Below are positions 16,923 to 26,042 of a DNA stretch of 41,525 bases, piece after piece (within the stretch, counting starts at the first letter, position 1; every line of letters begins with the position of its first letter). The position numbers were made by a program, and so were the translations under genes. Source of the stretch: Olsenella sp. An290 (GTDB taxonomy: Bacteria; Actinomycetota; Coriobacteriia; Coriobacteriales; Atopobiaceae); the NCBI RefSeq assembly GCF_002159535.1, contig NZ_NFIU01000016.1, positions 1 to 41,525 of the forward strand. Direction: 5' to 3'. Below the pieces are notes generated by a model. It ran no database searches. It saw nothing but the letters and a program-made list of their open reading frames with translations, and was not told the DNA's origin.

Positions 16923-16959
16923 AAAAAGCGCGAGGGGCCCTCCCGGGAGGGCCCCTCGC
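16923..16959 (-). terminator. Terminator downstream of ssrA
   Basis: A 30-bp perfect palindrome (16930-16959) is followed on the minus strand by GC then TTTTT. It is the third hairpin after the tmRNA 3' end and the only one with a U run. Confidence 0.88.
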
Positions 16960-16965
16960 CTCGTA

Positions 16966-17019
16966 AGGACGACAATCACGATCGTCCTCCTCAGGGCGAA
17001 CGCTTCGAGGCGTTCGCCC
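16966..17019 (-). other. Two further hairpins in the tmRNA 3' trailer
   Basis: A 10-bp perfect stem pairs 16994-17003 with 17010-17019, starting 11 nt after the tmRNA CCA end. A 7-bp stem pairs 16966-16972 with 16982-16988. They form a row with the terminator and may guide 3' processing of precursor tmRNA. Confidence 0.55.
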
Positions 17020-17029
17020 AATACAGCCA

Positions 17030-17398
17030 TGGTGGAGGTGCGGAGAATCGAACTCCGGTCCAAAGCAGGTCCCTGACAGGTGTCTCCAGGCTCAGCCACC
17101 GGTTGGGTCTCAGACGCCGCGCACCCGGTTGCCCGCGCTTGGCGCCCCAGTCGGTTCGGTCTTTTCGGGCGGCATACCGACTACGTCCGCCCGAGCATCT
17201 CCCTCAGATGACACCGCACCGGCAACGGGAGCGATCACCGGATTGGCGCGCCGCTATCTAATTAAGCGGCGAGAGCCAGCTGGGGCCCAAAAGAGTTGTT
17301 GTCGTCAATTCAATTTGACGGTACCCCTGTTTAACGTGGCGAGGAGACCACGGCCTGCTGCCCATCTCAGACCCACCCTGTCGAAACCAGTCACCCCC
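17030..17398 (-). ncRNA. ssrA: Transfer-messenger RNA (tmRNA)
   Basis: tmRNA rescues ribosomes stalled on mRNAs lacking a stop codon and tags the nascent peptide for proteolysis. The 5' end GGGGGTGACTGGTTTCGACA and the 3' end with TTCGATTCTCCGCACC...ACCA are the conserved halves of the tRNA-like domain, and the 7-bp acceptor stem pairs with one G-U. The CCA is encoded at 17032-17030. The tag frame ends DDNNSFGPQLALAA followed by TAA at 17264-17262; the ALAA end is the normal protease signal. In that frame a TGA stands one codon (ATT) before the first GAC, so the resume codon must be ATT or later. Length is 369 nt. Confidence 0.96.
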
Positions 17399-17484
17399 GG
17401 GTGGAAAAGGGAAGACCGCCACCATGCGGATGTCAACGTTCGCGCCGCCGGAGGCGGCCGTGCGCCGGCGGGCGGCGCAGGGAC

Positions 17485-17513
17485 ATTCTACCCGATTTCG
17501 GGCCGATTAACAC
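17485..17513 (-). promoter_or_regulatory. Candidate ssrA promoter
   Basis: On the minus strand TAGAAT (17490-17485) lies 17 bp downstream of GTGTTA (17513-17508). The -10 matches the consensus at 5 of 6 positions and the -35 is poor. Transcription would start about 80 nt before the mature tmRNA 5' end. Confidence 0.5.
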
Positions 17514-17534
17514 TTTAGCTCAGTAAAGTTAATC
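17505..17534. promoter_or_regulatory. AT-rich inverted repeat between ssrA and the ABC transporter operon
   Basis: GATTAACACTTTA (17505-17517) faces TAAAGTTAATC (17524-17534), complementary apart from a 2-nt insertion. It overlaps the ssrA -35 region and holds a TTAACA that could serve as a plus-strand -35 for the transporter operon. It is a plausible operator for the divergent pair. Confidence 0.4.
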
Positions 17535-17640
17535 CGCGCCGATTCCGCACGGGGCAACGCCGCGGGGCGCGTACCATCGCCCCCATCTGAGGGCGCGCCG
17601 CCCGGCGGCGCGCTGTCACCAGCGGGACAAGGGAGGAAAC

Positions 17641-19254
17641 ATGTCCAAGGCGTTTGAAATCTCCAGGAGGCGCTTCGTCGAGGCCATGGGCGCCGCGAGC
17701 GTCCTCGGCGTCGTGGGCCTCAGCGGCTGCACCGGCGCCAAGCGCGCGAGCGACACCGGCGAGGAGGGTCAGGGCGGCAACGCCGACACCATCACGTTTG
17801 CGCAGGGCGCCGACCCGCGCGGTCTCGATCCCGCCTACGTCGACGACGGCGAGTCCGCCAAGATCATGTGCAACATCTACGACACGCTGCTGCGCTACGA
17901 CACCCAGACCTGCGACGTCGTCCCCGGCCTCGCTGACATGCCTGACATCTCCGAGGACGGCCTGACCTACACCTTCAAGCTACACGAGGGCGTCAAGTTC
18001 CACGACGGCACCGACTGCAACGCCGCGGCGGTCAAGGCCTCCATCGAGCGCCAGCTCGAGCCCAGCCGCACCGAGGACATGCCCTACGCGTCCTTCGTCT
18101 TTGGCGCCGAGGACACCGGCGCCGGCGTCGCCTCCGTCGAGGCCCCCGACGACACCACGCTCGTCATCACGCTGCGCGCGGCCTCCACGCCCTTCATCAA
18201 GAACATGGCGATGGCGCTGGCCGCCCCGGTCGTGGCCCCCTCCGCCTTCGAGGCCGGCACCTCCAACGAGAGCCCCGTCGGCTCCGGCCCCTACAAGTTC
18301 GTCTCCTGGTCCAAGGGCGAGAACGTCGTTCTCGAGGCCAACGAGGACTACTGGGACGCCGAGCGCATGCCCCAGACCAAAAACGTCATCTTCCGCTTCA
18401 TCGCCGAGAACTCGAGCCGCGTGACCGCCCTCAACAACGGCGAGGTCGACATCATCGACGGCATCGACGCCTCCGTGGTGCCCACCATCACCGACGCGGG
18501 CAACGAGCTGTTCGAAGAGGACGGCATGAACATCAACTACATGGCGTTCCGCAACGACGAGGGCCAGTTCACCGACGTCGCCGCGCGCAAGGCCTTCTGC
18601 CAGGCCGTGAACGTCGAGGAGATGGTCAAGAGCCTCTACGGCGACTACGCGGGCGTGGCCACCTCCGTCATGCCGCTGTGGATGGCCCCCTATGACGAGG
18701 ACATCCAGCAGACCGCCTACGACCCCGAGGCCGCCAAGGCCGCCTTTGCCGAGCTCGGCATCACGAGCTGCACCATGCTCGCCTACACCAACCCGCGCCC
18801 CTACAACTCCATCGGCGGCCAGGCGCTCGCCGAGGCCATCCAGGGCTACCTGGCCGACGCCGGCGTGGACATGGAGATCGTCTCCTACGACTGGACCACG
18901 TACCAGACCAAGGTCGAGACCGACAAGTTCGACGTCTGCCTCTACGGCTGGGTGGGCGACAACGGCGACCCGGACAACTTCATGAACCTGCTTGCCGACG
19001 AGAACGTCTCCATGAACGTGGGCCGCTTCCGCAACGACGAGTACAACGCCCTCATCCAGCAGGGCCTCGCCACCGAGGAGGGCGCCGAGCGCGACGAGAT
19101 CTACAAGCAGTGCGAGCAGATGGTCGCCGAGCAGATGCCGTGGATGGTCATCAGCCACGCCAAGAACCTCGCGGGCTACAGCCCCAAGGTCCAGGGCTTC
19201 TACTACCACCCCACGGGCGTCGTGCACCTGGAGGGCGTCACCAAGTCCGCCTAG
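17641..19254 (+). CDS. ABC transporter substrate-binding lipoprotein, family 5 (peptide/oligosaccharide type)
   Basis: This 537-residue extracytoplasmic binding protein of the DppA/OppA family captures substrate for the four transporter genes that follow. The N-terminus ISRRRFVEAMG is a twin-arginine (Tat) motif and LSGC ends in the lipobox cysteine (Cys30), so it should be exported folded and lipid-anchored. A Ser/Gly/Glu-rich tether precedes the domain starting TITFAQGADPRGLDPAYV. The family signature YTFKLHEGVKFHDG occurs near residue 115, and SPVGSGPYKF near 215. ATG 17641 is preceded by GGGAGGA. Family members bind di- or oligopeptides, and some bind nickel or oligosaccharides, so substrate cannot be read from sequence. 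The cytoplasmic GH31 nearby makes glycopeptide an attractive guess. Confidence 0.93.
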   Translation: MSKAFEISRRRFVEAMGAASVLGVVGLSGCTGAKRASDTGEEGQGGNADTITFAQGADPRGLDPAYVDDGESAKIMCNIYDTLLRYDTQTCDVVPGLADMPDISEDGLTYTFKLHEGVKFHDGTDCNAAAVKASIERQLEPSRTEDMPYASFVFGAEDTGAGVASVEAPDDTTLVITLRAASTPFIKNMAMALAAPVVAPSAFEAGTSNESPVGSGPYKFVSWSKGENVVLEANEDYWDAERMPQTKNVIFRFIAENSSRVTALNNGEVDIIDGIDASVVPTITDAGNELFEEDGMNINYMAFRNDEGQFTDVAARKAFCQAVNVEEMVKSLYGDYAGVATSVMPLWMAPYDEDIQQTAYDPEAAKAAFAELGITSCTMLAYTNPRPYNSIGGQALAEAIQGYLADAGVDMEIVSYDWTTYQTKVETDKFDVCLYGWVGDNGDPDNFMNLLADENVSMNVGRFRNDEYNALIQQGLATEEGAERDEIYKQCEQMVAEQMPWMVISHAKNLAGYSPKVQGFYYHPTGVVHLEGVTKSA

Positions 19255-19286
19255 CGCCCCCCCCCGCCCGACCCCAGCGACTCCCC

Positions 19287-19315
19287 GAGACGGGCCGGCC
19301 CCTCCGGCCCGTCTC
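19287..19315 (+). other. Hairpin between the binding protein and permease genes
   Basis: A perfect 12-bp stem (19287-19298 with 19304-19315) with a 5-nt loop and no U run lies in the 123-bp gap, followed by a smaller hairpin (GCGAGAAG / CTTCTCGC). Structures here often protect the upstream message, keeping the binding protein in excess over the permease. Confidence 0.6.
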
Positions 19316-19377
19316 CGTCTGGCGAGAAGTACCTGGTCCTTCTCGCGCCCGACCCCTAAGAGAGAGGAGGAGGCCAC

Positions 19378-20394
19378 GTGCTGAAATACGTGCTCAAGCG
19401 CATTCTTCTGGCGATTCCCGTGCTGCTGGGCGTCTCGATCATCGTCTTTCTGATCATGCGCGTCTTCTCGGCCGACCCGGCGCCCGTCGTGCTGGGCCAG
19501 CACGCCACGGCCGAGGCCATGGAGGCCTGGCGTGACGCGAACGGCCTCAACGACCCCATCATCGTCCAGTACTTCACCTTCCTCACGGGGGCGCTCACGG
19601 GCAACCTCGGCGAGAGCTACTACACGCACACGCCCGTGACCGAGGAGCTGCTCTCGCGCTTTCCGGCGACCGTCGAGCTGGCGCTCGTGGCCATTGTGAT
19701 CGCGGCCATCGTTGGCGTGGCGCTGGGCGTCGTCTCCGCAACGCACAAGAACACCCCCATCGACGGCCTCTCCACGATCTTGGCCCTCGTGGGCGTCTCC
19801 ATGCCGATCTTCTGGCTGGGCGTCCTGCTCATCATCCTGTTTGCGGGCGTCCTCCACGTGCTGCCGAGCTCCGGACGCATCGACCCGCTCCTGCAGCCGG
19901 TGGGCGGCACCGGCTTCTACCTCCTGGACACCCTGCTCATGGGCGACCTCGAGGCCTTTGCCGACGCGGCGGCCCACATCGTGCTGCCGGCCGTGGCTCT
20001 CTCCATGTACTCGATGGCCGTCATCACGCGCATGACGCGCTCGAGCATGCTCGAGACGCTCAACGAGGACTACGTCCGCACAGCCCGCGCCAAGGGCCTG
20101 AAGAAGCGTCGCGTGGACATCCATCATGCGCTGCGCAACGCCATGCTGCCGGTGACCACGGTCATCGGCCTGCAGCTGGGGAGCCTGCTCGGCGGCGCCA
20201 TGCTCACCGAGACCGTCTTTGCCTGGCCGGGCATCGGCAAGTACGTGGTCGACTCCATCCTCAAGTCGGACTTTCCGGTGGTGCAGGGCGCGGTCCTGCT
20301 CATCGGCGCGATCTTCATCGTCATCAACCTGGTGGTCGACGTGATCTACGCCTACCTTGACCCGCGCATCACCTACGCCAAGGAAGAGGGGTGA
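19378..20394 (+). CDS. dppB: ABC transporter permease, DppB/OppB family
   Basis: The 338-residue inner-membrane permease begins [28 protein letters not shown], the typical first helix and N-terminus of DppB-type subunits. Several hydrophobic segments follow, and the cytoplasmic EAA loop carries [16 protein letters not shown], which contacts the ATPases. The C-terminus ends [14 protein letters not shown], also characteristic. GTG is the start codon, with GGAGGAGG at good spacing. It would pair with the DppC-type permease encoded next, whose start lies just after this stop. Symbol by family; substrate unproven. Confidence 0.93.
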   Translation: MLKYVLKRILLAIPVLLGVSIIVFLIMRVFSADPAPVVLGQHATAEAMEAWRDANGLNDPIIVQYFTFLTGALTGNLGESYYTHTPVTEELLSRFPATVELALVAIVIAAIVGVALGVVSATHKNTPIDGLSTILALVGVSMPIFWLGVLLIILFAGVLHVLPSSGRIDPLLQPVGGTGFYLLDTLLMGDLEAFADAAAHIVLPAVALSMYSMAVITRMTRSSMLETLNEDYVRTARAKGLKKRRVDIHHALRNAMLPVTTVIGLQLGSLLGGAMLTETVFAWPGIGKYVVDSILKSDFPVVQGAVLLIGAIFIVINLVVDVIYAYLDPRITYAKEEG

Positions 20395-20399
20395 TCGGC

Positions 20400-21311
20400 A
20401 TGGCAGAGGCAGTTGCCCAGACCGGCGGTGCCCCCGAGGAGCGCCCGGCCGAGAAGACCGAGTCGCTGTGGAAGGACGTCTGGTACTCGCTGCGCCAGAA
20501 CGTGCCCGCCATGGTGAGCCTCGCGATCATTGTCCTTCTCGCCCTGGTGGCCATCATCACCTTTGTTGCGCCGCAGGTGCTCCCGTACGACCCCTACCAG
20601 CAGGACCTCTCGGCCTCCTTCCAGGGGCCGAGCGCCGCGCACTGGTTTGGCACCGACCAGCAGGGCCGCGACATCTTCTGCCGCATCCTCATCGGCAGCC
20701 AGATCTCGCTCACCGTGGGCCTGCTCTCGGTGGCCATCTCGCTCACGATCGGCGTCACCCTGGGCGCGCTCGCCGGCTACAAGGGCGGCGTGGTGGACAC
20801 CGTCATCATGCGCTTCATGGACATGATGCTCGCCATCCCGTCGATCCTTCTGGCCATCGCCTTCATGGCGGCGCTCGGGCGCGGCATCGACAAGGCGATC
20901 ATCGCCATCGGCTTTGTCTCCATCCCGGAGTACGCGCGCATCGTGCGCAGCCAGGTGCTCGCCGTCAAGCAGTCCGACTACGTGGCCGCCGCGCGCGTCA
21001 TCGGGGACTCCGACGCGGTCATCATCTTCCGTCACGTGCTCCCCAACGTGATGCCCTCGATCATCGTGCGCGCGACGCTCGGCATCTCGAGCGCCATCCT
21101 CGACGCCGCCGCACTCGGCTTTCTGGGCCTCGGCGTCCAACCGCCCGCCGCGGAGTGGGGCGACATGCTCGGGCGCGGGCGCAACTACATCTTTGCGGCG
21201 CCCTACGCGATGATCTTCCCCGGCCTCGCCATCACCGTCACCGTCCTGGCGTTCAACCTGCTCGGCGACGGCATCCGCGACGCCTTCGACCCCAAGAGCA
21301 GGAACAGGTGA
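20400..21311 (+). CDS. dppC: ABC transporter permease, DppC/OppC family
   Basis: The 303-residue second permease has the N-terminal OppC-type segment ([24 protein letters not shown]), the [24 protein letters not shown] motif region split around residue 90, and an EAA loop [14 protein letters not shown]. Six hydrophobic stretches fit the family. ATG 20400 is chosen over an overlapping GTG at 20391 because AGGGG lies 8 nt upstream, leaving a 5-nt gap after the dppB stop. It forms the membrane channel with the DppB-like partner. Confidence 0.93.
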   Translation: MAEAVAQTGGAPEERPAEKTESLWKDVWYSLRQNVPAMVSLAIIVLLALVAIITFVAPQVLPYDPYQQDLSASFQGPSAAHWFGTDQQGRDIFCRILIGSQISLTVGLLSVAISLTIGVTLGALAGYKGGVVDTVIMRFMDMMLAIPSILLAIAFMAALGRGIDKAIIAIGFVSIPEYARIVRSQVLAVKQSDYVAAARVIGDSDAVIIFRHVLPNVMPSIIVRATLGISSAILDAAALGFLGLGVQPPAAEWGDMLGRGRNYIFAAPYAMIFPGLAITVTVLAFNLLGDGIRDAFDPKSRNR

Positions 21312-21316
21312 TTGAC

Positions 21317-22453
<1,137 letters not shown>

Positions 22454-22454
22454 G

Positions 22455-23555
<1,101 letters not shown>

Positions 23556-23680
23556 CGCCGGCAACCCACCCGATGACACTCCCCGCGGCGGCCGCCCATC
23601 TCCTCCCACTCCCCGACGACCGCCCAACGAGCCCGGCCCCGCCAGTCGCGGGACCGGGCTTCGTCTGTGGGAACGAAAGA

Positions 23681-23706
23681 GGGCGGCCTCCCGCGGGAGG
23701 CCGCCC
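23681..23706. terminator. Bidirectional palindrome between dppF and the rubredoxin-like gene
   Basis: A 12-bp perfect stem (23681-23692 with 23695-23706) stands between convergent genes. On the minus strand it is followed by TCTTTCGTT, so it may serve the rubredoxin-side transcript best. A weaker hairpin near 23628-23662 lies nearer dppF. Confidence 0.65.
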
Positions 23707-23767
23707 TGTGCCGTGAGGCAGCGCCGGGCGTCTGGGGACGCCCTGCGGACGCACCGTGGGTGCGGGC

Positions 23768-23908
23768 CTACTCCTCGACCAGCTCGAACAGATCGGGACC
23801 GACGCCGCAGACCTCGCAGACGAAGTCCTCGGGCAGCTCGGGGGTGTCAACGGTGACCTCCCAGCCGCAGACGGTGCAACGGAACGTGTACTTCTTCTCC
23901 TCGGCCAT
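23768..23908 (-). CDS. Rubredoxin-like small iron protein
   Basis: This 46-residue protein begins MAEEKKYTFRCTVCGWEV and carries two CxxC pairs (CTVC near residue 11, CEVC near 31) with GVGPDLFE after the second, the pattern of rubredoxin-like domains that bind one iron through four cysteines. It is shorter than classic rubredoxins (about 52-54). ATG 23908 has a GGAGAG ribosome site. It lies 78 bp downstream of a flavin reductase gene on the same strand; in some anaerobes these two domains are fused (Hrb, high-molecular-weight rubredoxin), so the pair may pass electrons from NAD(P)H to an oxygen- or peroxide-reducing partner. That role is inference. Confidence 0.88.
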   Translation of the reverse strand: MAEEKKYTFRCTVCGWEVTVDTPELPEDFVCEVCGVGPDLFELVEE

Positions 23909-23947
23909 GCTTCTCTCCTCTCGTTTGACGTACGCACTGCTCAATAA

Positions 23948-23956
23948 ATGCTATCA
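23948..23956 (-). promoter_or_regulatory. Possible extended -10 for the rubredoxin-like gene
   Basis: TGATAGCAT on the minus strand (23956-23948) fits an extended -10 (TG-N-TAGCAT) about 40 bp before the start codon. No clear -35. Confidence 0.35.
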
Positions 23957-23986
23957 CAACGGTGGCGTTTCTCGCCGCGCGCCGTG

Positions 23987-24499
23987 CTAACTCAGGCCGG
24001 CCACATAAGACGAGGCCTTGGCGGGCGTCTTGCCCCTGAGGGTACCATGGTAGTAGGCGTAGGTCATCGGCGGCACGTCAGAAAGGTTGGCCGCGTCGAC
24101 GACCTCGCCGACGAAGGTCACGTGCGTGCCCACGTCGAGGGACCGAACCACGTTGCAGGCCACGAAGGAGCAGGTGTGCTCGGCGGGATAGGGGTCACCC
24201 GTGGAGGCGAGGCCGTGCGCGATGCCGTCGTACTTGTCAACGTCGGCCGAGGACCTGAAGCCAAAGCGGCCCACAAAGAGCATGTCCGCGGACTCGTCGA
24301 CGACGGCAAGGGAGAAGTGCCCCGCGCGCTCGATGGCACCGCAGGTGACGTTCTCCTTGTTCACGGTCACGCTGACCTGAAGCGGCTCGGCGGTCACCTG
24401 CATGCCCGTGTTGACGAGACAGGCGGCCGCGTGCTCCCCGCCCGCCGCCGAGACCACGTAGAGGCCCGACGAGAACTTGAACAGTGCGCTGGCGTCCAT
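23987..24499 (-). CDS. Flavin reductase family protein
   Basis: The 170-residue product belongs to the FMN-binding flavin reductase-like (split-barrel) family. It starts MDASALFKFSSGLYVVSA, followed by ACLVNTGMQVTAEPLQVSVTVNKEN, the flavin-phosphate-binding stretch, and GHFSLAVVDE. These enzymes reduce flavin or hand electrons from NAD(P)H to a partner such as rubredoxin. ATG 24499 is preferred over an upstream frame because of AGGAGAGGG just before it and the canonical N-terminus. It lies 38 bp after smpB and upstream of the rubredoxin-like gene, suggesting an electron-transfer pair. Confidence 0.9.
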   Translation of the reverse strand: MDASALFKFSSGLYVVSAAGGEHAAACLVNTGMQVTAEPLQVSVTVNKENVTCGAIERAGHFSLAVVDESADMLFVGRFGFRSSADVDKYDGIAHGLASTGDPYPAEHTCSFVACNVVRSLDVGTHVTFVGEVVDAANLSDVPPMTYAYYHGTLRGKTPAKASSYVAGLS

Positions 24500-24537
24500 A
24501 CCCTCTCCTCTCCGATCCAAAGGGGCCACCCCTTGGG

Positions 24538-25050
24538 TCACCGGTTGAGCTCCTTGAGCGCGCGGGCGATCTCGCGGTCAGAGTCGCGGCGAGCCATGTC
24601 GGCGCGCTTGTCGTAGAGCTTCTTGCCGCGCGCGAGGCCAATGGAGAGCTTCACGCGGTTGTGCTCGTCGAAGTAGAGCTCCAGGGGCACGAGCGCGGCG
24701 CCCTTCTGGCGGAGCTTGCCGTCGAGGTAGTCGATCTGGCGGCGGTGCAGCAGCAGCTTGCGCTTGCGGTCCGGGTCGACGTTCCAGACGCCGCCGTTGG
24801 AGTAGGGGTGGATGTGGACGCCGTGAAGCCACGCCTCGTGGCCTCGGATGAGGCAGAACGCGTCCGTGAGCTGGCAGGCGCGCTCGCGCAGGCTCTTCAC
24901 CTCGGTGCCCGTAAGGACAAGGCCCGCCTCGAGCGTCTCGTCGACGAAGTACTCGTGGCGCGCGGAGCGGTTCTTGGCAATGGTCTTCTTTCCGCCGGCC
25001 TTCTGGCTGGCGGCCGCGGCGGCCTGACGCAGGACCTTACTCTTGGCCAT
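24538..25050 (-). CDS. smpB: SsrA-binding protein SmpB
   Basis: SmpB binds the tRNA-like domain of tmRNA and places it in the stalled ribosome's A site. The 170-residue product has an extended Ala/Lys-rich N-terminus, then KTIAKNRSARHEYFVDETLEAGLVLTGTEVKSLR in its core region (positions about 24-57) and the conserved C-terminal helix KKLYDKRADMARRDSDREIARALKE. ATG 25050 overlaps the upstream TPR-like gene by 14 bp and has GAGGGGGCGGGA before it. The tmRNA it serves lies 7 kb away on the same strand, and rnr lies just upstream. Confidence 0.97.
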   Translation of the reverse strand: MAKSKVLRQAAAAASQKAGGKKTIAKNRSARHEYFVDETLEAGLVLTGTEVKSLRERACQLTDAFCLIRGHEAWLHGVHIHPYSNGGVWNVDPDRKRKLLLHRRQIDYLDGKLRQKGAALVPLELYFDEHNRVKLSIGLARGKKLYDKRADMARRDSDREIARALKELNR

Positions 25051-25894
25051 GTCCCGCCCCCTCGCTCGCGTCGGTCTCGCGGATGAGCTCGAGGAGCGCC
25101 TTGGCGGCAGGCTCGCCCACCAGGTCGCGGGCCCGCAGCACGAGCGTGGCGGCCACGTCGCGCTCGCCCGCCGCCGCGGCGTCGGAGGCGCACATGAGCA
25201 GGCAGATGGCGATCTCGGCGTTGGCGCCGTCAGGCAGGCCCTCGGCGGCGAGGAGCTCGGCCGCCTCGGCATCGTCCACGAGGTCGGGGTCGCGCTCGGT
25301 GCCGGCGGCCTGGTTGAGCGCGGCCGCGAGCGTGCCGTCCGTGACGTCGAGCGCGCGGGCGGCGCGCAGGGCCGCGGCGGCGGTGCGGGGCTTCTCGGAG
25401 ACCTCGAAGTAGCCGGCAAAGTTCACGAAGGCGCGCGCAAGGTGGCGCGGGTCGCTCGCGCGCTCGAAGACGGTGTAGGTGAGCGCAAGGTACTCCTGCA
25501 TGTCGCCGGCCACGCGGAAGAGGTCGGCGAGGTTGAGGCGGTAGCCGCAGTCCATGGGGTTCCAGCGCACGGCGCGCTTGAGCGCGGCCATCGCGGCGTC
25601 ATAGTCGCCGGCCTGGACGTTTGCGAGCGCGAGGTCGTTGTAGAGCCGGTCGAGCGGCTCGCCGACGTCGCGCAGCTCGCGCGGGTCCTTCTCCACCCGG
25701 CGGTACGCGAGGCGCTCAAAGAGCGTGGGGAAGCTGAACCACTGCACCTCGTCGGTGGTGGGACAGTTCTTGTCCACGTACTCCTCGGCGTCCTCGGCAA
25801 GACGGGCGAGCAGCTCCGCCGCCGCGTCCGCCTGGCCCTGGAGCATGATCCCCTCGGCGCGCTCAAGCTCTCCCGTCAGTTCCGTCTGGCTCAT
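25037..25894 (-). CDS. Tetratricopeptide-like repeat protein of unknown function
   Basis: I do not recognise this 285-residue protein by name. It is acidic and almost wholly helical by composition. A segment near residues 85-145 (LYNDLALANVQAGDYDAAMAALKRAVRWNPMDCGYRLNLADLFR) reads as one or two TPR units, with further Ala-rich helices after it. There is no signal peptide or membrane segment. ATG 25894 follows AGGAGG closely; the preceding in-frame TTG is too near the ribosome site. It is wedged between rnr and smpB and overlaps smpB, so it is translated with the ribosome-rescue genes and may be a partner or scaffold in that process. Confidence 0.8.
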   Translation of the reverse strand: MSQTELTGELERAEGIMLQGQADAAAELLARLAEDAEEYVDKNCPTTDEVQWFSFPTLFERLAYRRVEKDPRELRDVGEPLDRLYNDLALANVQAGDYDAAMAALKRAVRWNPMDCGYRLNLADLFRVAGDMQEYLALTYTVFERASDPRHLARAFVNFAGYFEVSEKPRTAAAALRAARALDVTDGTLAAALNQAAGTERDPDLVDDAEAAELLAAEGLPDGANAEIAICLLMCASDAAAAGERDVAATLVLRARDLVGEPAAKALLELIRETDASEGAGHGQE

Positions 25895-26042
25895 CAAACC
25901 TCCTCGCGGCCGTGCGGCCGCGTCTCGTGCCCTTGACTCCTAGTCTTCCCATTATCCCCCACGCGCAATCCCTTGTGGGGCCGCGGCGGGAGGCGCGGCA
26001 GGGCCGGCGGCCCGTCGCCTTTGTCACGCCCGCCCGCGAGCG

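Noticed and set aside
16930-16959. Perfect 30-bp palindrome as an attachment or recombination site
   Set aside because: It is followed by a U run and lies just after ssrA, so it is explained as a terminator; no integrase or prophage genes are nearby despite ssrA being a common integration site.
13101-17261. 1386-codon plus-strand open frame
   Set aside because: Runs antisense through the cytoplasmic GH31, patatin and ssrA genes, all well supported on the other strand; no domains.
17980-20127. 715-codon minus-strand open frame
   Set aside because: Antisense to the binding protein and permease genes; His/Val/Asp-rich shadow composition.
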